Below are positions 28,828 to 37,954 of a stretch of DNA of 64,000 nucleotides, in pieces. A model generated the notes under the pieces. It was not told the origin of the DNA. It saw nothing but the letters and a program-made list of their open reading frames with translations, and ran no database searches. Source of the stretch: Colwellia sp. (GTDB lineage Bacteria; Pseudomonadota; Gammaproteobacteria; Enterobacterales; Alteromonadaceae); assembly GCA_013215295.1 (NCBI GenBank), contig JABSOZ010000002.1, positions 654,441 through 718,440 on the forward strand, written 5' to 3'. The translations under genes and the position numbers were made by a program. The number at the start of each line of letters is the position of its first letter. Position 1 is the first letter of the stretch.

Positions 28828-30324
28828 TTAACTGCGCATACTGTCTAAATATTCGCGATGATCAGGAAATAGCTTATTGACCACCTTGATACAATATTTT
28901 TCTGCCTGAAGATGTTTATCCTCAGCATTATTAGGTTGTATTGCTTTCTCTGGGAATAATCCCATTCCCGCGAGAATGACATACCAAGAAGGTCTAAGGT
29001 AAGCGAGTGAATCTTGCTGTTTTTCTAACTCATCTTCAAATAATTCAGGATCTCCCCACGCATTCAATAATGCGGCCAAATTATTTGAAATATTGGTGTG
29101 TTCTCTGCATTTTTTCCAATACGGCGAGTTACTTTTACTATTGACTTTATAATGGGTAACAATATAGTCTCGCACACCTTCAATCATGTGATTTACTTTA
29201 TTATTGAAGTTTTCTTGCTGTTTAACTCGTTGATCATTATTGGTATATTTTTCGATAAATTCTTCTAAGGTGAACTGAACGAGCATTAACGCTGTTGCCT
29301 CAAGGGGTTCTATAAATCCTTGAGAAAGGCCTACGGCCAAACAATTCCGATGCCAATGTTTATCTACTCTACCAACCTTCATTTTCAAATGTCTTACGGT
29401 GACATTATCTTGAGGGCTTATCTTAAGATGTGCTTTCAGTTCTTGTTCTGCTTCTGCTTCAGTAAGAAATTCAGAACTATATACATAACCATTGCCATAT
29501 CGATTAGCTAAAGGTATTTTCCACGCCCAACCACATGATAATGCAGTTGAACAAGTACTTGTTGTGATCGGAGATTTACTTTCTTTCGGTGTTTGAATAG
29601 CAACCGCAGCGTCATTAAATAGATTATCTTTAAAGGATATAAACTCAATGTTAAGTGCTTGCTGAATTAATAGCCCTCTAAATCCTGTGCAATCTATATA
29701 CAAGTCAGCATTTTGTACGCCATGTTCGTTTGTCACTAATCCTTTGATATCACCATTGGTCTCCAATTCGACTTGGGTAATGTCGTCAATAACATTTATT
29801 AGCCCTAAGCCTAAACATCTTTTTTTCAAAAATGCGGTCAGTAAACCTGCATCAAAATGGTAACCATAATCTATGTCTAAATTAGGATAACGTTGGCTGA
29901 TAGGTGCTTTGCATTTTTGTGCGATTTGCGTGTTTACAAAGTAGAAGTCTGGATGTGCATTACTACACACACCGAGTTTTTGGGCTTTAGCCCGCTTGAA
30001 AAACATTTCACCAGTTTCAATATCGAGTGGCGAAAAAAAAGGATGAAAGTAGCTTTCATATCCTGGGGTTTCAGACCAATTTGGAAATTCTATGCCTGAC
30101 TTATAAGTGGCATTACAATGAGGCATCCACTCATGATCTGCAATATTTAGTTTTTTAAAAAATTGTTTAAGATAGGGAGTTGAACCTTCACCAACACCAA
30201 TAGTGCCGATATTCTCTGATTCAATAAGGATAATATGTGCATTTGGCCAGCTATGCTGCAACAAACTCGCTGACATCCAACCGGCAGTTCCGCCGCCTGC
30301 TATGATTATTTTCTTCGGATACAT
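28828..30324 (-). CDS. Tryptophan-halogenase-like flavoprotein
   Basis: FAD-dependent protein of the Trp_halogenase family (PF04820), 498 residues. The FAD loop GGGTAGW (residues 10-16), the GVGEGSTPYL segment (43-52), the lysine aligned with the catalytic Lys of PrnA (Lys75, in CNATYKSG), the family motif WAWKIP, and GFIEPLEATAL near the Glu position are all visible, so the halogenase active-site frame is intact. ATG at 30324 is preferred to an upstream TTG at 30390 because it starts directly before the FAD motif. It sits 84 bases after the TonB receptor stop. In many Alteromonadales such genes accompany sugar-linked TonB receptors, with unknown substrate. Confidence 0.9.
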   Translation of the reverse strand: MYPKKIIIAGGGTAGWMSASLLQHSWPNAHIILIESENIGTIGVGEGSTPYLKQFFKKLNIADHEWMPHCNATYKSGIEFPNWSETPGYESYFHPFFSPLDIETGEMFFKRAKAQKLGVCSNAHPDFYFVNTQIAQKCKAPISQRYPNLDIDYGYHFDAGLLTAFLKKRCLGLGLINVIDDITQVELETNGDIKGLVTNEHGVQNADLYIDCTGFRGLLIQQALNIEFISFKDNLFNDAAVAIQTPKESKSPITTSTCSTALSCGWAWKIPLANRYGNGYVYSSEFLTEAEAEQELKAHLKISPQDNVTVRHLKMKVGRVDKHWHRNCLAVGLSQGFIEPLEATALMLVQFTLEEFIEKYTNNDQRVKQQENFNNKVNHMIEGVRDYIVTHYKVNSKSNSPYWKKCREHTNISNNLAALLNAWGDPELFEDELEKQQDSLAYLRPSWYVILAGMGLFPEKAIQPNNAEDKHLQAEKYCIKVVNKLFPDHREYLDSMRS

Positions 30325-30408
30325 AGTTACACCAGCCAAATTGAGTTCAACATAAAATATAAAAACTTGGAGTATATTACTATACCCCAAGTATTTCGAA
30401 CATTAAGC

Positions 30409-33189
30409 TTAGAACTTAAAGTTCATTCCTACATAGAAACGACGTCCATTTTCTGCTTCAGAAGTAATTGCTTTAGAACCATTTTGTGGATGGTCTGTAA
30501 CATCACCGTTTTGAATCAAATAGTTTCTAAAGATTTCATTCGTTAAGTTTACAGCTTCAACCTTAAGCGTAAGATTTTCCGAGATGTTATACGATATTTG
30601 AGCGTCTAAACTTGCATTGTCATCACGAAATTGTGGGCCAAATTCAGTTAAAGCAACAAAGTAATCATCACGCCATGTGTAAGCTACACGAGCCGTGTAA
30701 TCTTCAGTCTCGTAGAATGCGCCAACGTTAAATGATGTTTTCGAAACATCTGGGAATTCAACATCACGACTCACTAAAGCAGCACTTGCAGCAACAGTTT
30801 CATTACCATCTGCATCTACAACTGCTGGAATTAACTGTGCTTCTTGAATAGTACCTGGTGCAGCATCAACGTAGGTATAGTTGAAGAAGGCGCCAAAACC
30901 ATTATCGAAGGTATGCGTAAGTTGGAACTCTAAGCCTTCGTAATCAGTATTTCCGCCATTTTCTGGACGGGATAATTGATTATAGTTAACACCATCAATT
31001 TCAGCTTGAACCGTATTTAAAAAGATAAAGTCAGAAATATCTTTCTTAAACCAAGTCAATGAGATCAAAGATGCTTCATCAAAATACCATTCTGCACCTA
31101 TATCATACTGATTAGCTCTTACTGGTAACAAATCTGGATTACCAGCACTTCCTCTACCTGTTTCAGGTGTTAGGTTAAATGCCGGAGCTAAACTAAATGG
31201 TGAAGGACGAGTGAGTACTTTAGCAGCAGACATACGTAAAACAACATCCGCACTAACATCAAATGCAAGGTTTATACTTGGTAATAACTCATCATAGCTA
31301 TTATCAAAAGATAACGCTTTACCTGCAGCGTCAAAACCTGAAGTATCAGAATCAGTTTTTGCATAACGTAAACCAACATTACCGCGGTAACCATCACCGC
31401 TAAAGTCAGCCATTGCGTATAAATTTGTAATAGTTTCTTCTATTACAAAGTTAGCCAAATGTTGTACTACATCATCATTTCTACAAGCGCCTTCAGGTGA
31501 AGTATCACACCCTGGTAAACCTGCGAAGTACGATCTGATTTTGCTTACATCTGGATCAAAGTAACTTTGTGCAGACAATGAATTACCTGAATGGCTAGGA
31601 TTTAACATTGCGCCTGACCAGAAATCAGATGCTGGACCAAAGTTAGATGCACCACCGATATCATCACGAATACGATATTGATTGAATTCACGGTCTTTTA
31701 ATTTAACGCCAAATTTAATTGATTCAATTGCGCCAAAGTCAACATTTAACGTTAAATCTGCTTGTATGTAACTTTCATTATCTTCAGTTTTTTGTTTTTG
31801 ATCAAAAACAGAAACTAACGGCATTTCATCACCAGGATTAGTTAACCATGGATTAGCACCAGTAAAATCGATTGCTGCACCATGATTACTCGGATCAGGG
31901 TTAGTATAATCAATGGCTACACGAGGGTCGTTTGCACCGGCATAAAACTCTGTAAAGAAATCATTAATTTGACTCTCACCTTTAGTTGTACCTAATTGCA
32001 CATGTACTAGCGTGTCATCATTCAATTGATAATTGATATCAAGATCTAATACTTGTGTTTTAGCTTTTGAGCCATCACGATAAATATTATCATAGGCTAA
32101 AAACGGTGCCCATCCTGGTTGTGCGTCATTACCAGTAAAGTTTAGCTCGGTCACATAACCATTCTCTACACTACCTTCACGGGCATTATCAGCACCAACA
32201 AATAGACCACGAAATGGAATACCGATCATATTTGAGTTAACGTTAGAAGCTTTTAATTCAGAAGTTAAATAGTGCAATGCAATATCTAACTCGTCATTAG
32301 GACGATATTGTGCAGTTGCATCTACGCCTGTTCTTTCACGATCTTGTTTAAATACTGCAGAACCGACACCCCAAGGTAAAGAACCTTTTTCATCACCTGG
32401 ATTGCCAACACCATCAGTTGAAGGAGCAGATAAACCACCAGCAATACGCGCTATACCAGGGCCAAACCAACCAAAATCACTTTCCTGAGAATGTCTTTCT
32501 ACCGTTCTTTTTTGTACAGATGCTGCAAGAACAAAACCAAATGTTTCATCTTCGTTATTCCAGTTGTAAAGCGCTGAACCCGATGGGTCCCATTTTTCTG
32601 GAATTTCTGAATATTGACCTTCAATTGAACCAGCAAACGTGCCTGATTCCATATCTAAAGGACGACGGGTATGTACAACAACTGTTCCGCCTAAACCACC
32701 TTCTTCTAAATCTGCTTGAGGTGATTTATAGACATCAACTTTACCAACCATTTCAGAGGCTAATAACTCAAAATTAAAGTTACGACCTGTTTGGTTTAAG
32801 ATAAACCATTGTGCAGTACCAACAGCTTGTCCGTTGAGTAGTGTAAGGTTTTGTGTTGGTGAAAAACCACGAATAGTAACGCCTTCGCCTTCACCAAAGT
32901 CTCTGTTAACAGTAACGCCGGGAATACGGCTTAAAGTTTCTGCAACGTTTTTATCTGGAAATTTACCGATATCTTCTGCAGATACAGAATCAATAACAGC
33001 ACTTGCAAAACGTTTGGCATTAAGATTCGCTTTTAACGAACCACGAATACCAGTAACTTGAATACGTTCTACTTCTTTATCCGTAGCTTTAGCTTCTTCA
33101 GCCGCCATTGCAAATGGTGTAGCACCACCAGCTAGCACTAAAGCGATTGAGCTCGCTAACATACCTTTCTTAAATGTTTTAGTTGACAT
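30409..33189 (-). CDS. TonB-dependent receptor
   Basis: Outer-membrane receptor of 926 residues, probably for chito-oligosaccharides. Signal peptide about 1-30 (ending AMAAEE). A TonB-box-like segment VERIQVTGIRGS is followed by the plug domain (AEDIGKFPDKNVAETLSRIP, then NLTLLNGQAV) and a 22-strand barrel ending in the family C-terminus FYVGMNFKF. ATG at 33189 has AAGGGA upstream; a GTG at 33207 is less likely. First gene of the receptor-halogenase-ASPIC-GH20 run, with two LacI-type palindromes about 60-100 bases upstream. Substrate is inferred from context. Confidence 0.92.
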   Translation of the reverse strand: MSTKTFKKGMLASSIALVLAGGATPFAMAAEEAKATDKEVERIQVTGIRGSLKANLNAKRFASAVIDSVSAEDIGKFPDKNVAETLSRIPGVTVNRDFGEGEGVTIRGFSPTQNLTLLNGQAVGTAQWFILNQTGRNFNFELLASEMVGKVDVYKSPQADLEEGGLGGTVVVHTRRPLDMESGTFAGSIEGQYSEIPEKWDPSGSALYNWNNEDETFGFVLAASVQKRTVERHSQESDFGWFGPGIARIAGGLSAPSTDGVGNPGDEKGSLPWGVGSAVFKQDRERTGVDATAQYRPNDELDIALHYLTSELKASNVNSNMIGIPFRGLFVGADNAREGSVENGYVTELNFTGNDAQPGWAPFLAYDNIYRDGSKAKTQVLDLDINYQLNDDTLVHVQLGTTKGESQINDFFTEFYAGANDPRVAIDYTNPDPSNHGAAIDFTGANPWLTNPGDEMPLVSVFDQKQKTEDNESYIQADLTLNVDFGAIESIKFGVKLKDREFNQYRIRDDIGGASNFGPASDFWSGAMLNPSHSGNSLSAQSYFDPDVSKIRSYFAGLPGCDTSPEGACRNDDVVQHLANFVIEETITNLYAMADFSGDGYRGNVGLRYAKTDSDTSGFDAAGKALSFDNSYDELLPSINLAFDVSADVVLRMSAAKVLTRPSPFSLAPAFNLTPETGRGSAGNPDLLPVRANQYDIGAEWYFDEASLISLTWFKKDISDFIFLNTVQAEIDGVNYNQLSRPENGGNTDYEGLEFQLTHTFDNGFGAFFNYTYVDAAPGTIQEAQLIPAVVDADGNETVAASAALVSRDVEFPDVSKTSFNVGAFYETEDYTARVAYTWRDDYFVALTEFGPQFRDDNASLDAQISYNISENLTLKVEAVNLTNEIFRNYLIQNGDVTDHPQNGSKAITSEAENGRRFYVGMNFKF

Positions 33190-33249
33190 CGACTTTCCCT
33201 TACACACGTTTTTATAAATATAATTAGTTATTTTTTAATAACCTTATTT

Positions 33250-33265
33250 AAGACAGCGCTGTCTT
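33250..33265. promoter_or_regulatory. NagR-like operator 1 at the TonB receptor
   Basis: Perfect 16-base palindrome AAGACAGCGCTGTCTT, about 60 bases before the receptor start. Its centre is 24 bases from that of operator 2, roughly two helical turns, so two repressor dimers could bind the same face. Confidence 0.8.
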
Positions 33266-33273
33266 TTTTCTTT

Positions 33274-33289
33274 ATGACAGCGTTGTCAT
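33274..33289. promoter_or_regulatory. NagR-like operator 2 at the TonB receptor
   Basis: Palindrome ATGACAGCGTTGTCAT with a single central mismatch. It is the same 16-base core as the site upstream of nagK. It pairs with operator 1 to form a double operator at the TonB receptor. Confidence 0.82.
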
Positions 33290-33600
33290 AGGCTGGATAA
33301 AACATTACACAATAAATGACCATCTGGCTACAGTTGATTACAATTTAATAAGGATCTTTATCACAACAAACTGTAAACAAAAGAGTTTTATTTTAATTTT
33401 ATTCGTCAATACAAGGTATTTATTGCATATTTCACTGAAAACTATTCAATTTTTTTGTGATTTTATTCATTTAAATATCCTTTTGATGAATAAATAAATG
33501 TTTTTATGAATGGTTAAAATATCGACAATTTAGGTGAAAATAATAATTAGGGGGATCTTTTGCAATATTTTATGATCGTTGGAGGTTTTTCATCAGGCTA

Positions 33601-33635
33601 AAAATAAAAAAGCGCTAATATTGCATTAGCGCTTT
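33601..33635 (-). terminator. Terminator of pgi
   Basis: Perfect 11-base stem AAAGCGCTAAT / ATTAGCGCTTT with a five-base loop. On the reverse strand it is followed by a T-rich tract. It lies 28 bases beyond the pgi stop. Confidence 0.88.
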
Positions 33636-33662
33636 GTATAAATATCAATCTATATAAACGAA

Positions 33663-35303
33663 CTATTTCGACGCGTTATAATAATTCATTAAGTTGAATG
33701 TCGAGCAATCGTGATCATCTGATATTTCGCCGCTTTCCAGCTCTTTATGAATATTTTCTGCTAAGCCCTTCCCTAATTCAACACCCCATTGGTCAAACGA
33801 ACAAATTTGTAACACAATACCTTGAACAAATATTTTATGTTCATAGAGGGCGATTAAACTCCCTAACGTTGTTGGATCAATACGCTTTAAAAGTATGGTA
33901 TTAGTTGGCCGATTCCCTTTATGCACTTTATGTGGAGCGACTTTATCAATATAATCTGGTGTACGTCCTTTCGCTTTTAAATCAGCACGTACCTGTTCTT
34001 CATTAACGCCTGTCATTAACGCTTGTGTCTGAGCAAAAAAGTTTGACATTAATGTTTCATGATGACCTTTGACAGGTGTCACACTGGCAACAGAGCCGAT
34101 AAAATCAGCAGGAACAACATTATTGCTTTGATGAAGGTATTGATAGAATGCATGCTGTCCATTAATACCGAGTTCACCCCATATCGATGGCACAGTAGCA
34201 TAGTCAACTTCTTCGCCATTCCACGAGACAGATTTACCGTTACTCTCCATTTCAGCTTGTTGTAAATAAGCGGCGAGCATATGCAAAGTTTGATCATAAG
34301 GGAGTATTGCTTGTGATCTTGCACCTAGAAAAGTGGTATTCCACACACTGAGTAGTGCCATAATTGCTGGCATATTTTGCTCTAACGGTGCATTTTGAAA
34401 ATGCTCATCCATCTCATTCGCACCATCAAGCAATTCTATAAATTTATCAAAACCTAAATCAAGCGCGATGGCTAAACCTATTGCTGACCACAATGAAAAT
34501 CTGCCACCAACCCAATCCCACAAGCCAAAAATATTTTCAGCTTTAATGCCAATACTCATCGCATTTTCTTTATTCGCCGTTACGGCAACAAAATGCTTGG
34601 CTACGGCATTTTCATCAAACGATGATGCGGTAAGCCATTTTATAGCTGTTTTAGCATTGGTCATGGTTTCTGTTGTTGTGAAGGTTTTACTTGAAACAAT
34701 AAACAAAACTTTTTCAGGGTCAAGCGGACGAAGTATTTCTACTATTTGTGCACCATCAACATTAGAAACATAATGTACATTCACGCTATGGTCACTGTAA
34801 TGCTTTAACGCTTCGGTCACCATTTGTGGACCTAAGTTAGAACCACCAACACCAATATTCACGATATCGGTAATACGTTTACCCGAGTAACCTAACCACT
34901 TACCTTCACGTACGCGATTAACAAATCCTTCCATTTTTTCTAGTTGTTTTTGAACACTGACGGTGACGTTTTCGCCATCAACGATTAAAGGTTCGGAACT
35001 TTTACGACGTAAAGCTGTATGTAAAACAGCTCGGTCTTCCGTTTTATTAATCTTTGCTCCAATGAACATTTTTTCGCGCCATTCGATTACTTTACTTTCC
35101 TTTGCAAGGTCAAAAAGCGTGTCCATCGTTTCACTGTCAATAAGGTTTTTAGAGTAATCTAACAATAACTTAGGGAGTTCTATAGAAAACTTGTCGAAGC
35201 GATCACTGTCTTGTGCAAACAGATCATTCATGTGTTGAGATTTTTTCTGTTGGGCAAGCTGTGTAAGCTTTTTCCAACTATTTAGTGCTTGTCGACTTGA
35301 CAT
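33663..35303 (-). CDS. pgi: Glucose-6-phosphate isomerase
   Basis: Cytosolic isomerase between glucose-6-P and fructose-6-P; here it would link GlcNAc-derived fructose-6-P to other sugar routes. Signature segments are visible: IVNIGVGGSNLGP, VSSKTFTTTETMTNA, GLWDWVGGRFSLWSAIGL, the catalytic Glu in YLQQAEMESNGK, and GQHAFYQYLHQ. Length of 546 residues is normal. It is divergent from lacI and shares with it a 219-base gap that contains an operator palindrome 54 bases before its start, so it is probably part of the NagR-like regulon even though it is a central-metabolism enzyme. Confidence 0.96.
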   Translation of the reverse strand: MSSRQALNSWKKLTQLAQQKKSQHMNDLFAQDSDRFDKFSIELPKLLLDYSKNLIDSETMDTLFDLAKESKVIEWREKMFIGAKINKTEDRAVLHTALRRKSSEPLIVDGENVTVSVQKQLEKMEGFVNRVREGKWLGYSGKRITDIVNIGVGGSNLGPQMVTEALKHYSDHSVNVHYVSNVDGAQIVEILRPLDPEKVLFIVSSKTFTTTETMTNAKTAIKWLTASSFDENAVAKHFVAVTANKENAMSIGIKAENIFGLWDWVGGRFSLWSAIGLAIALDLGFDKFIELLDGANEMDEHFQNAPLEQNMPAIMALLSVWNTTFLGARSQAILPYDQTLHMLAAYLQQAEMESNGKSVSWNGEEVDYATVPSIWGELGINGQHAFYQYLHQSNNVVPADFIGSVASVTPVKGHHETLMSNFFAQTQALMTGVNEEQVRADLKAKGRTPDYIDKVAPHKVHKGNRPTNTILLKRIDPTTLGSLIALYEHKIFVQGIVLQICSFDQWGVELGKGLAENIHKELESGEISDDHDCSTFNLMNYYNASK

Positions 35304-35356
35304 AAGTTTTCCTATAGTGCATTAATTTAACTCTATGATGAGTTACCTTATTTGAT

Positions 35357-35374
35357 AATGACAGCGCTGTCAAT
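35357..35374. promoter_or_regulatory. NagR-like operator between pgi and lacI
   Basis: Palindrome AATGACAGCGCTGTCAAT with a perfect 14-base core TGACAGCGCTGTCA. It lies 54 bases before the pgi start and 149 bases before the lacI start, so it could control both genes (autoregulation inferred). Confidence 0.82.
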
Positions 35375-35522
35375 TTCATTTTATTAATATTTATGCTCTA
35401 GATTAGCACAAAGGTTAAGGCTATTTATAAATAAGTAGTTGCCGAGGTGCTAAAGAAACAATACCCTATAGCATTGCTATCGGATTATCCAACAAGAATA
35501 ACAGGGAAGGCTGTACCAATAG

Positions 35523-36539
35523 ATGAAAGCTACTATTAACGATGTTGCTAAATTGGCGGGTGTATCAATAAAAACCGTTTCTAGAGTAATGAATAATGAG
35601 ACCTCAGTACGACAGTTAACACGTGACAAAGTCATGGAGGCGGTAAATGAATTAAATTACCAGCCGAACTTAGCTGCGCGTAATTTAGCGGGTACAAAAG
35701 CCTACAGTATTGCTTTTATTTACGATAATCCCAATGCATATTACGTGATTGATATGCAAAATGGTATTTTGGCTGCTTGTAAACAACAAGGATTTGAGCT
35801 GCTTATTCACCCTTGCCAAGCAAAGTCTGAACATGTGCTTGAGGAAATCGGTGACATGATAAGAAAGTCACGTGTAGCTGGTTTGGTCCTCACACCTCCT
35901 TTTTCAGAAATGCCTGAATTCGTACAAAAAATTATAGACTTAGATGTTGATGTCGTTCGTATAATGTCTGGAGATGTTGCACCCGACGAATTATCACCGT
36001 GCGTTATGGTAAATGACCATGCGGCTTCGGTGAGCATTACTCAACATTTGATTGATTTAGGCCATAAACATATTGGTTTCATCGGTGGTGAAGCTGCACA
36101 TATGTCAACGGTTGAGCGTTTACGCGGTTATAAGCAAGCCTTAACTGACAATGGTATTTCTATTGATGAACGATTAATTATTGATGGTGAATATTCTTTC
36201 GAATCAGGCGTGCATGGTGCAAAACAATTAATGTCTGAAGATGTTCGCCCCACCGCTATATTTTCATGTAACGATGAAATTGCCGCGGGTTCATTATTTG
36301 CAGCTCGTTTAATGGGTATTTCAATTCCTGAGCAACTTTCTATTGCGGGTTTCGAAAATTCACCTTTCTCTCGTCAAACATGGCCTCGTCTAACGACAGC
36401 CAATCAGCCGAATCAAAAAATAGCGGAAGATGCGGCAAGTTTATTGATTGCAAAATCGCGTAAACAAACCGCGAACAACAGTGTTAATTATTACACACCA
36501 CAACTCATTGTTCGTGACTCTACCGGCAAAAGCCACTAA
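35523..36539 (+). CDS. LacI-family repressor, NagR-like
   Basis: A 338-residue LacI/GalR regulator. The N-terminal helix-turn-helix is textbook (ATINDVAKLAGVSIKTVSRV), followed by the hinge helix (LNYQPNLAARNLAG) and a periplasmic-binding-type sensor domain with SIAFIYDNPNAYYV and the dimer region ending TANQPNQKIAEDAASLL. It lies at the end of the GlcNAc locus, divergent from pgi, with an operator in the shared gap. The four similar palindromes in this locus make it the probable NagR; the inducer would be GlcNAc-6-P or GlcN-6-P (inference from known NagR proteins). ATG at 35523 has a weak, distant GGGAAGG upstream. Confidence 0.9.
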   Translation: MKATINDVAKLAGVSIKTVSRVMNNETSVRQLTRDKVMEAVNELNYQPNLAARNLAGTKAYSIAFIYDNPNAYYVIDMQNGILAACKQQGFELLIHPCQAKSEHVLEEIGDMIRKSRVAGLVLTPPFSEMPEFVQKIIDLDVDVVRIMSGDVAPDELSPCVMVNDHAASVSITQHLIDLGHKHIGFIGGEAAHMSTVERLRGYKQALTDNGISIDERLIIDGEYSFESGVHGAKQLMSEDVRPTAIFSCNDEIAAGSLFAARLMGISIPEQLSIAGFENSPFSRQTWPRLTTANQPNQKIAEDAASLLIAKSRKQTANNSVNYYTPQLIVRDSTGKSH

Positions 36540-36544
36540 AAATC

Positions 36545-36601
36545 GCTTTAGAAAACTAAAGCTTTATCTGGTCTTTCTTTTAGATGCAGATAAAGTTTTA
36601 G
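36545..36601 (+). other. Overlapping alternative hairpins after lacI
   Basis: Two stem-loops share one arm. A short one is GCTTTAG / CTAAAGC around AAAA (36545-36562). A longer one pairs CTAAAGCTTTATCTG (36556-36570) with CAGATAAAGTTTTAG (36586-36601), with one mismatch. They cannot form together. No T run follows, so this is a weak terminator at best; it may protect the lacI mRNA end. Confidence 0.5.
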
Positions 36602-36648
36602 CCTTACAATCAATTTATCGTCCGTATCGGTACTCAATGTACTATAAA

Positions 36649-37707
36649 TTATTGCTGTCTGAACGAATAAACGCCAACTTTACCCTCAGAACCTGCAGCC
36701 AAAAACATCATTTTACTACTGGCTAAAGTATAAAAACCTTTATCATCTTTCTTTCCTTGAGGGTTTGCTAAAACCTGCCAAGATTTTCCTGAATTATGTG
36801 ATATATCACTACTGGTTTTTCCTGTAGCAATACAAATATTCTTTTGGCAACTCATTGCTGAACGTAAACCATGCTGCCCTGTGCTAATTTTCTGCCAGGT
36901 GTTATTGCTAAATGTGGAAATATTTGGATAACTCGCTGGTCGTTGCTCATAGTCTCCGCCAACAACAAATATTTGCTGTTGGTGATTTAACGCTAAACCA
37001 TAACCGCCAGCCGTTTGTGTTTCAGAAAATAACGGTACGGTATGACGCACCCATGTTTCACCAAAATCTTCACTACTATAAACTGAGGCTGAAAACCCAC
37101 CGGTTGTTAACCATGCTTTACCTTGCTCACCAACAATAAGTGTATTGCCACTTGCTGCAAAGGCCGCTTCTTTTTCGGTGATTTTAGGTATTTTATTGCT
37201 GTTAATTCGACGCCAAGTTTTTCCGCCGTCATTAGTTTTTTTGATCACATAAAAGCCATCAACAGGATCCCCCATCAACAAGCCGTTTTTTCGGTCCCAG
37301 AATGCGATAGAGTCAAAAAAACCTTCTTTATCCATATTTTTATAAAGTAAATCCCAGCTATCTCCGCCATCAATCGTTTTATAAAGCACTGATTGTTCAC
37401 CACTACCAACACCCATGACGATAGCGGTTTTACTATCGAACAACACAATATCACGAAAGCCTGTTTTCAGTGGAATATCTACCGATTTATCCACCCAGCT
37501 TTTACCCGCATCTTGGCTAACAAAAACAGTGTTATTATTGCCACTTACCCATAGAGAGTCACCAATGATGGCACTTCCTCGTAAAGATGGAGCGTTTGGT
37601 AAAACCGTATGTTGCCACAACGGTAAATCAGTCATAGGCGTACTTGTTACAACAGAAGTAAAAAAGAGCCAAACTAAACCTAGAGGTTTAATCGTCTTGA
37701 TTAACAT
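36649..37707 (-). CDS. Exported BNR/Asp-box repeat protein
   Basis: A 352-residue protein made of propeller repeats with Asp-box signatures (S/T-x-D-x-G-x-T/S-W): SQDAGKSW, TIDGGDSW, TNDGGKTW, SEDFGETW and SHNSGKSW. It resembles YCF48/oxidoreductase-type or sialidase-like folds. A signal peptide starts at Met encoded by 37707 (MLIKTIKPLG...), ending near TSTPM; the open frame extends upstream to 37752. No ribosome-binding site is clear for either start. It converges with lacI. Catalytic residues of a sialidase are not evident, so the function is unknown. Confidence 0.8.
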   Translation of the reverse strand: MLIKTIKPLGLVWLFFTSVVTSTPMTDLPLWQHTVLPNAPSLRGSAIIGDSLWVSGNNNTVFVSQDAGKSWVDKSVDIPLKTGFRDIVLFDSKTAIVMGVGSGEQSVLYKTIDGGDSWDLLYKNMDKEGFFDSIAFWDRKNGLLMGDPVDGFYVIKKTNDGGKTWRRINSNKIPKITEKEAAFAASGNTLIVGEQGKAWLTTGGFSASVYSSEDFGETWVRHTVPLFSETQTAGGYGLALNHQQQIFVVGGDYEQRPASYPNISTFSNNTWQKISTGQHGLRSAMSCQKNICIATGKTSSDISHNSGKSWQVLANPQGKKDDKGFYTLASSKMMFLAAGSEGKVGVYSFRQQ

Positions 37708-37954
37708 ATTGCGAAATTTACATAATGGTGATGCTGAAAGAATCAAGTGCATGATAATTATTATTTTTAATGAACGTAGCGCTACTATTAAATATTTTCA
37801 AATATTAAACAAGAGATATGCATTAAATACTAGCCATGTAACAAAGTAATAAAATTTTAGTCATTAAGTTGTAAACGGAATAAATTTCAGCGATAGTAGC
37901 TCAATATAAACAGATGTTTGAACACGACCTTTTTTAATAAAATAATAGGTGCTT

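Larger units (their letters stand above)
33190..33662. promoter_or_regulatory. Promoter region of the TonB receptor operon
   Basis: A gap of 473 bases upstream of the receptor and downstream of pgi. It holds two operator palindromes (separate entries) and the pgi terminator. Otherwise AT-rich, with no coding frame. The long distance between operators and the pgi terminator is unexplained. Confidence 0.5.

Noticed and set aside
28828..30324. Halogenase gene as a sign of a natural-product cluster
   Set aside because: There are no peptide- or polyketide-synthase genes, and the neighbours are sugar uptake and hydrolysis genes.
34079..34324. Antisense frames inside pgi and other large genes
   Set aside because: All are shadows of strongly conserved genes on the opposite strand and lack start signals.
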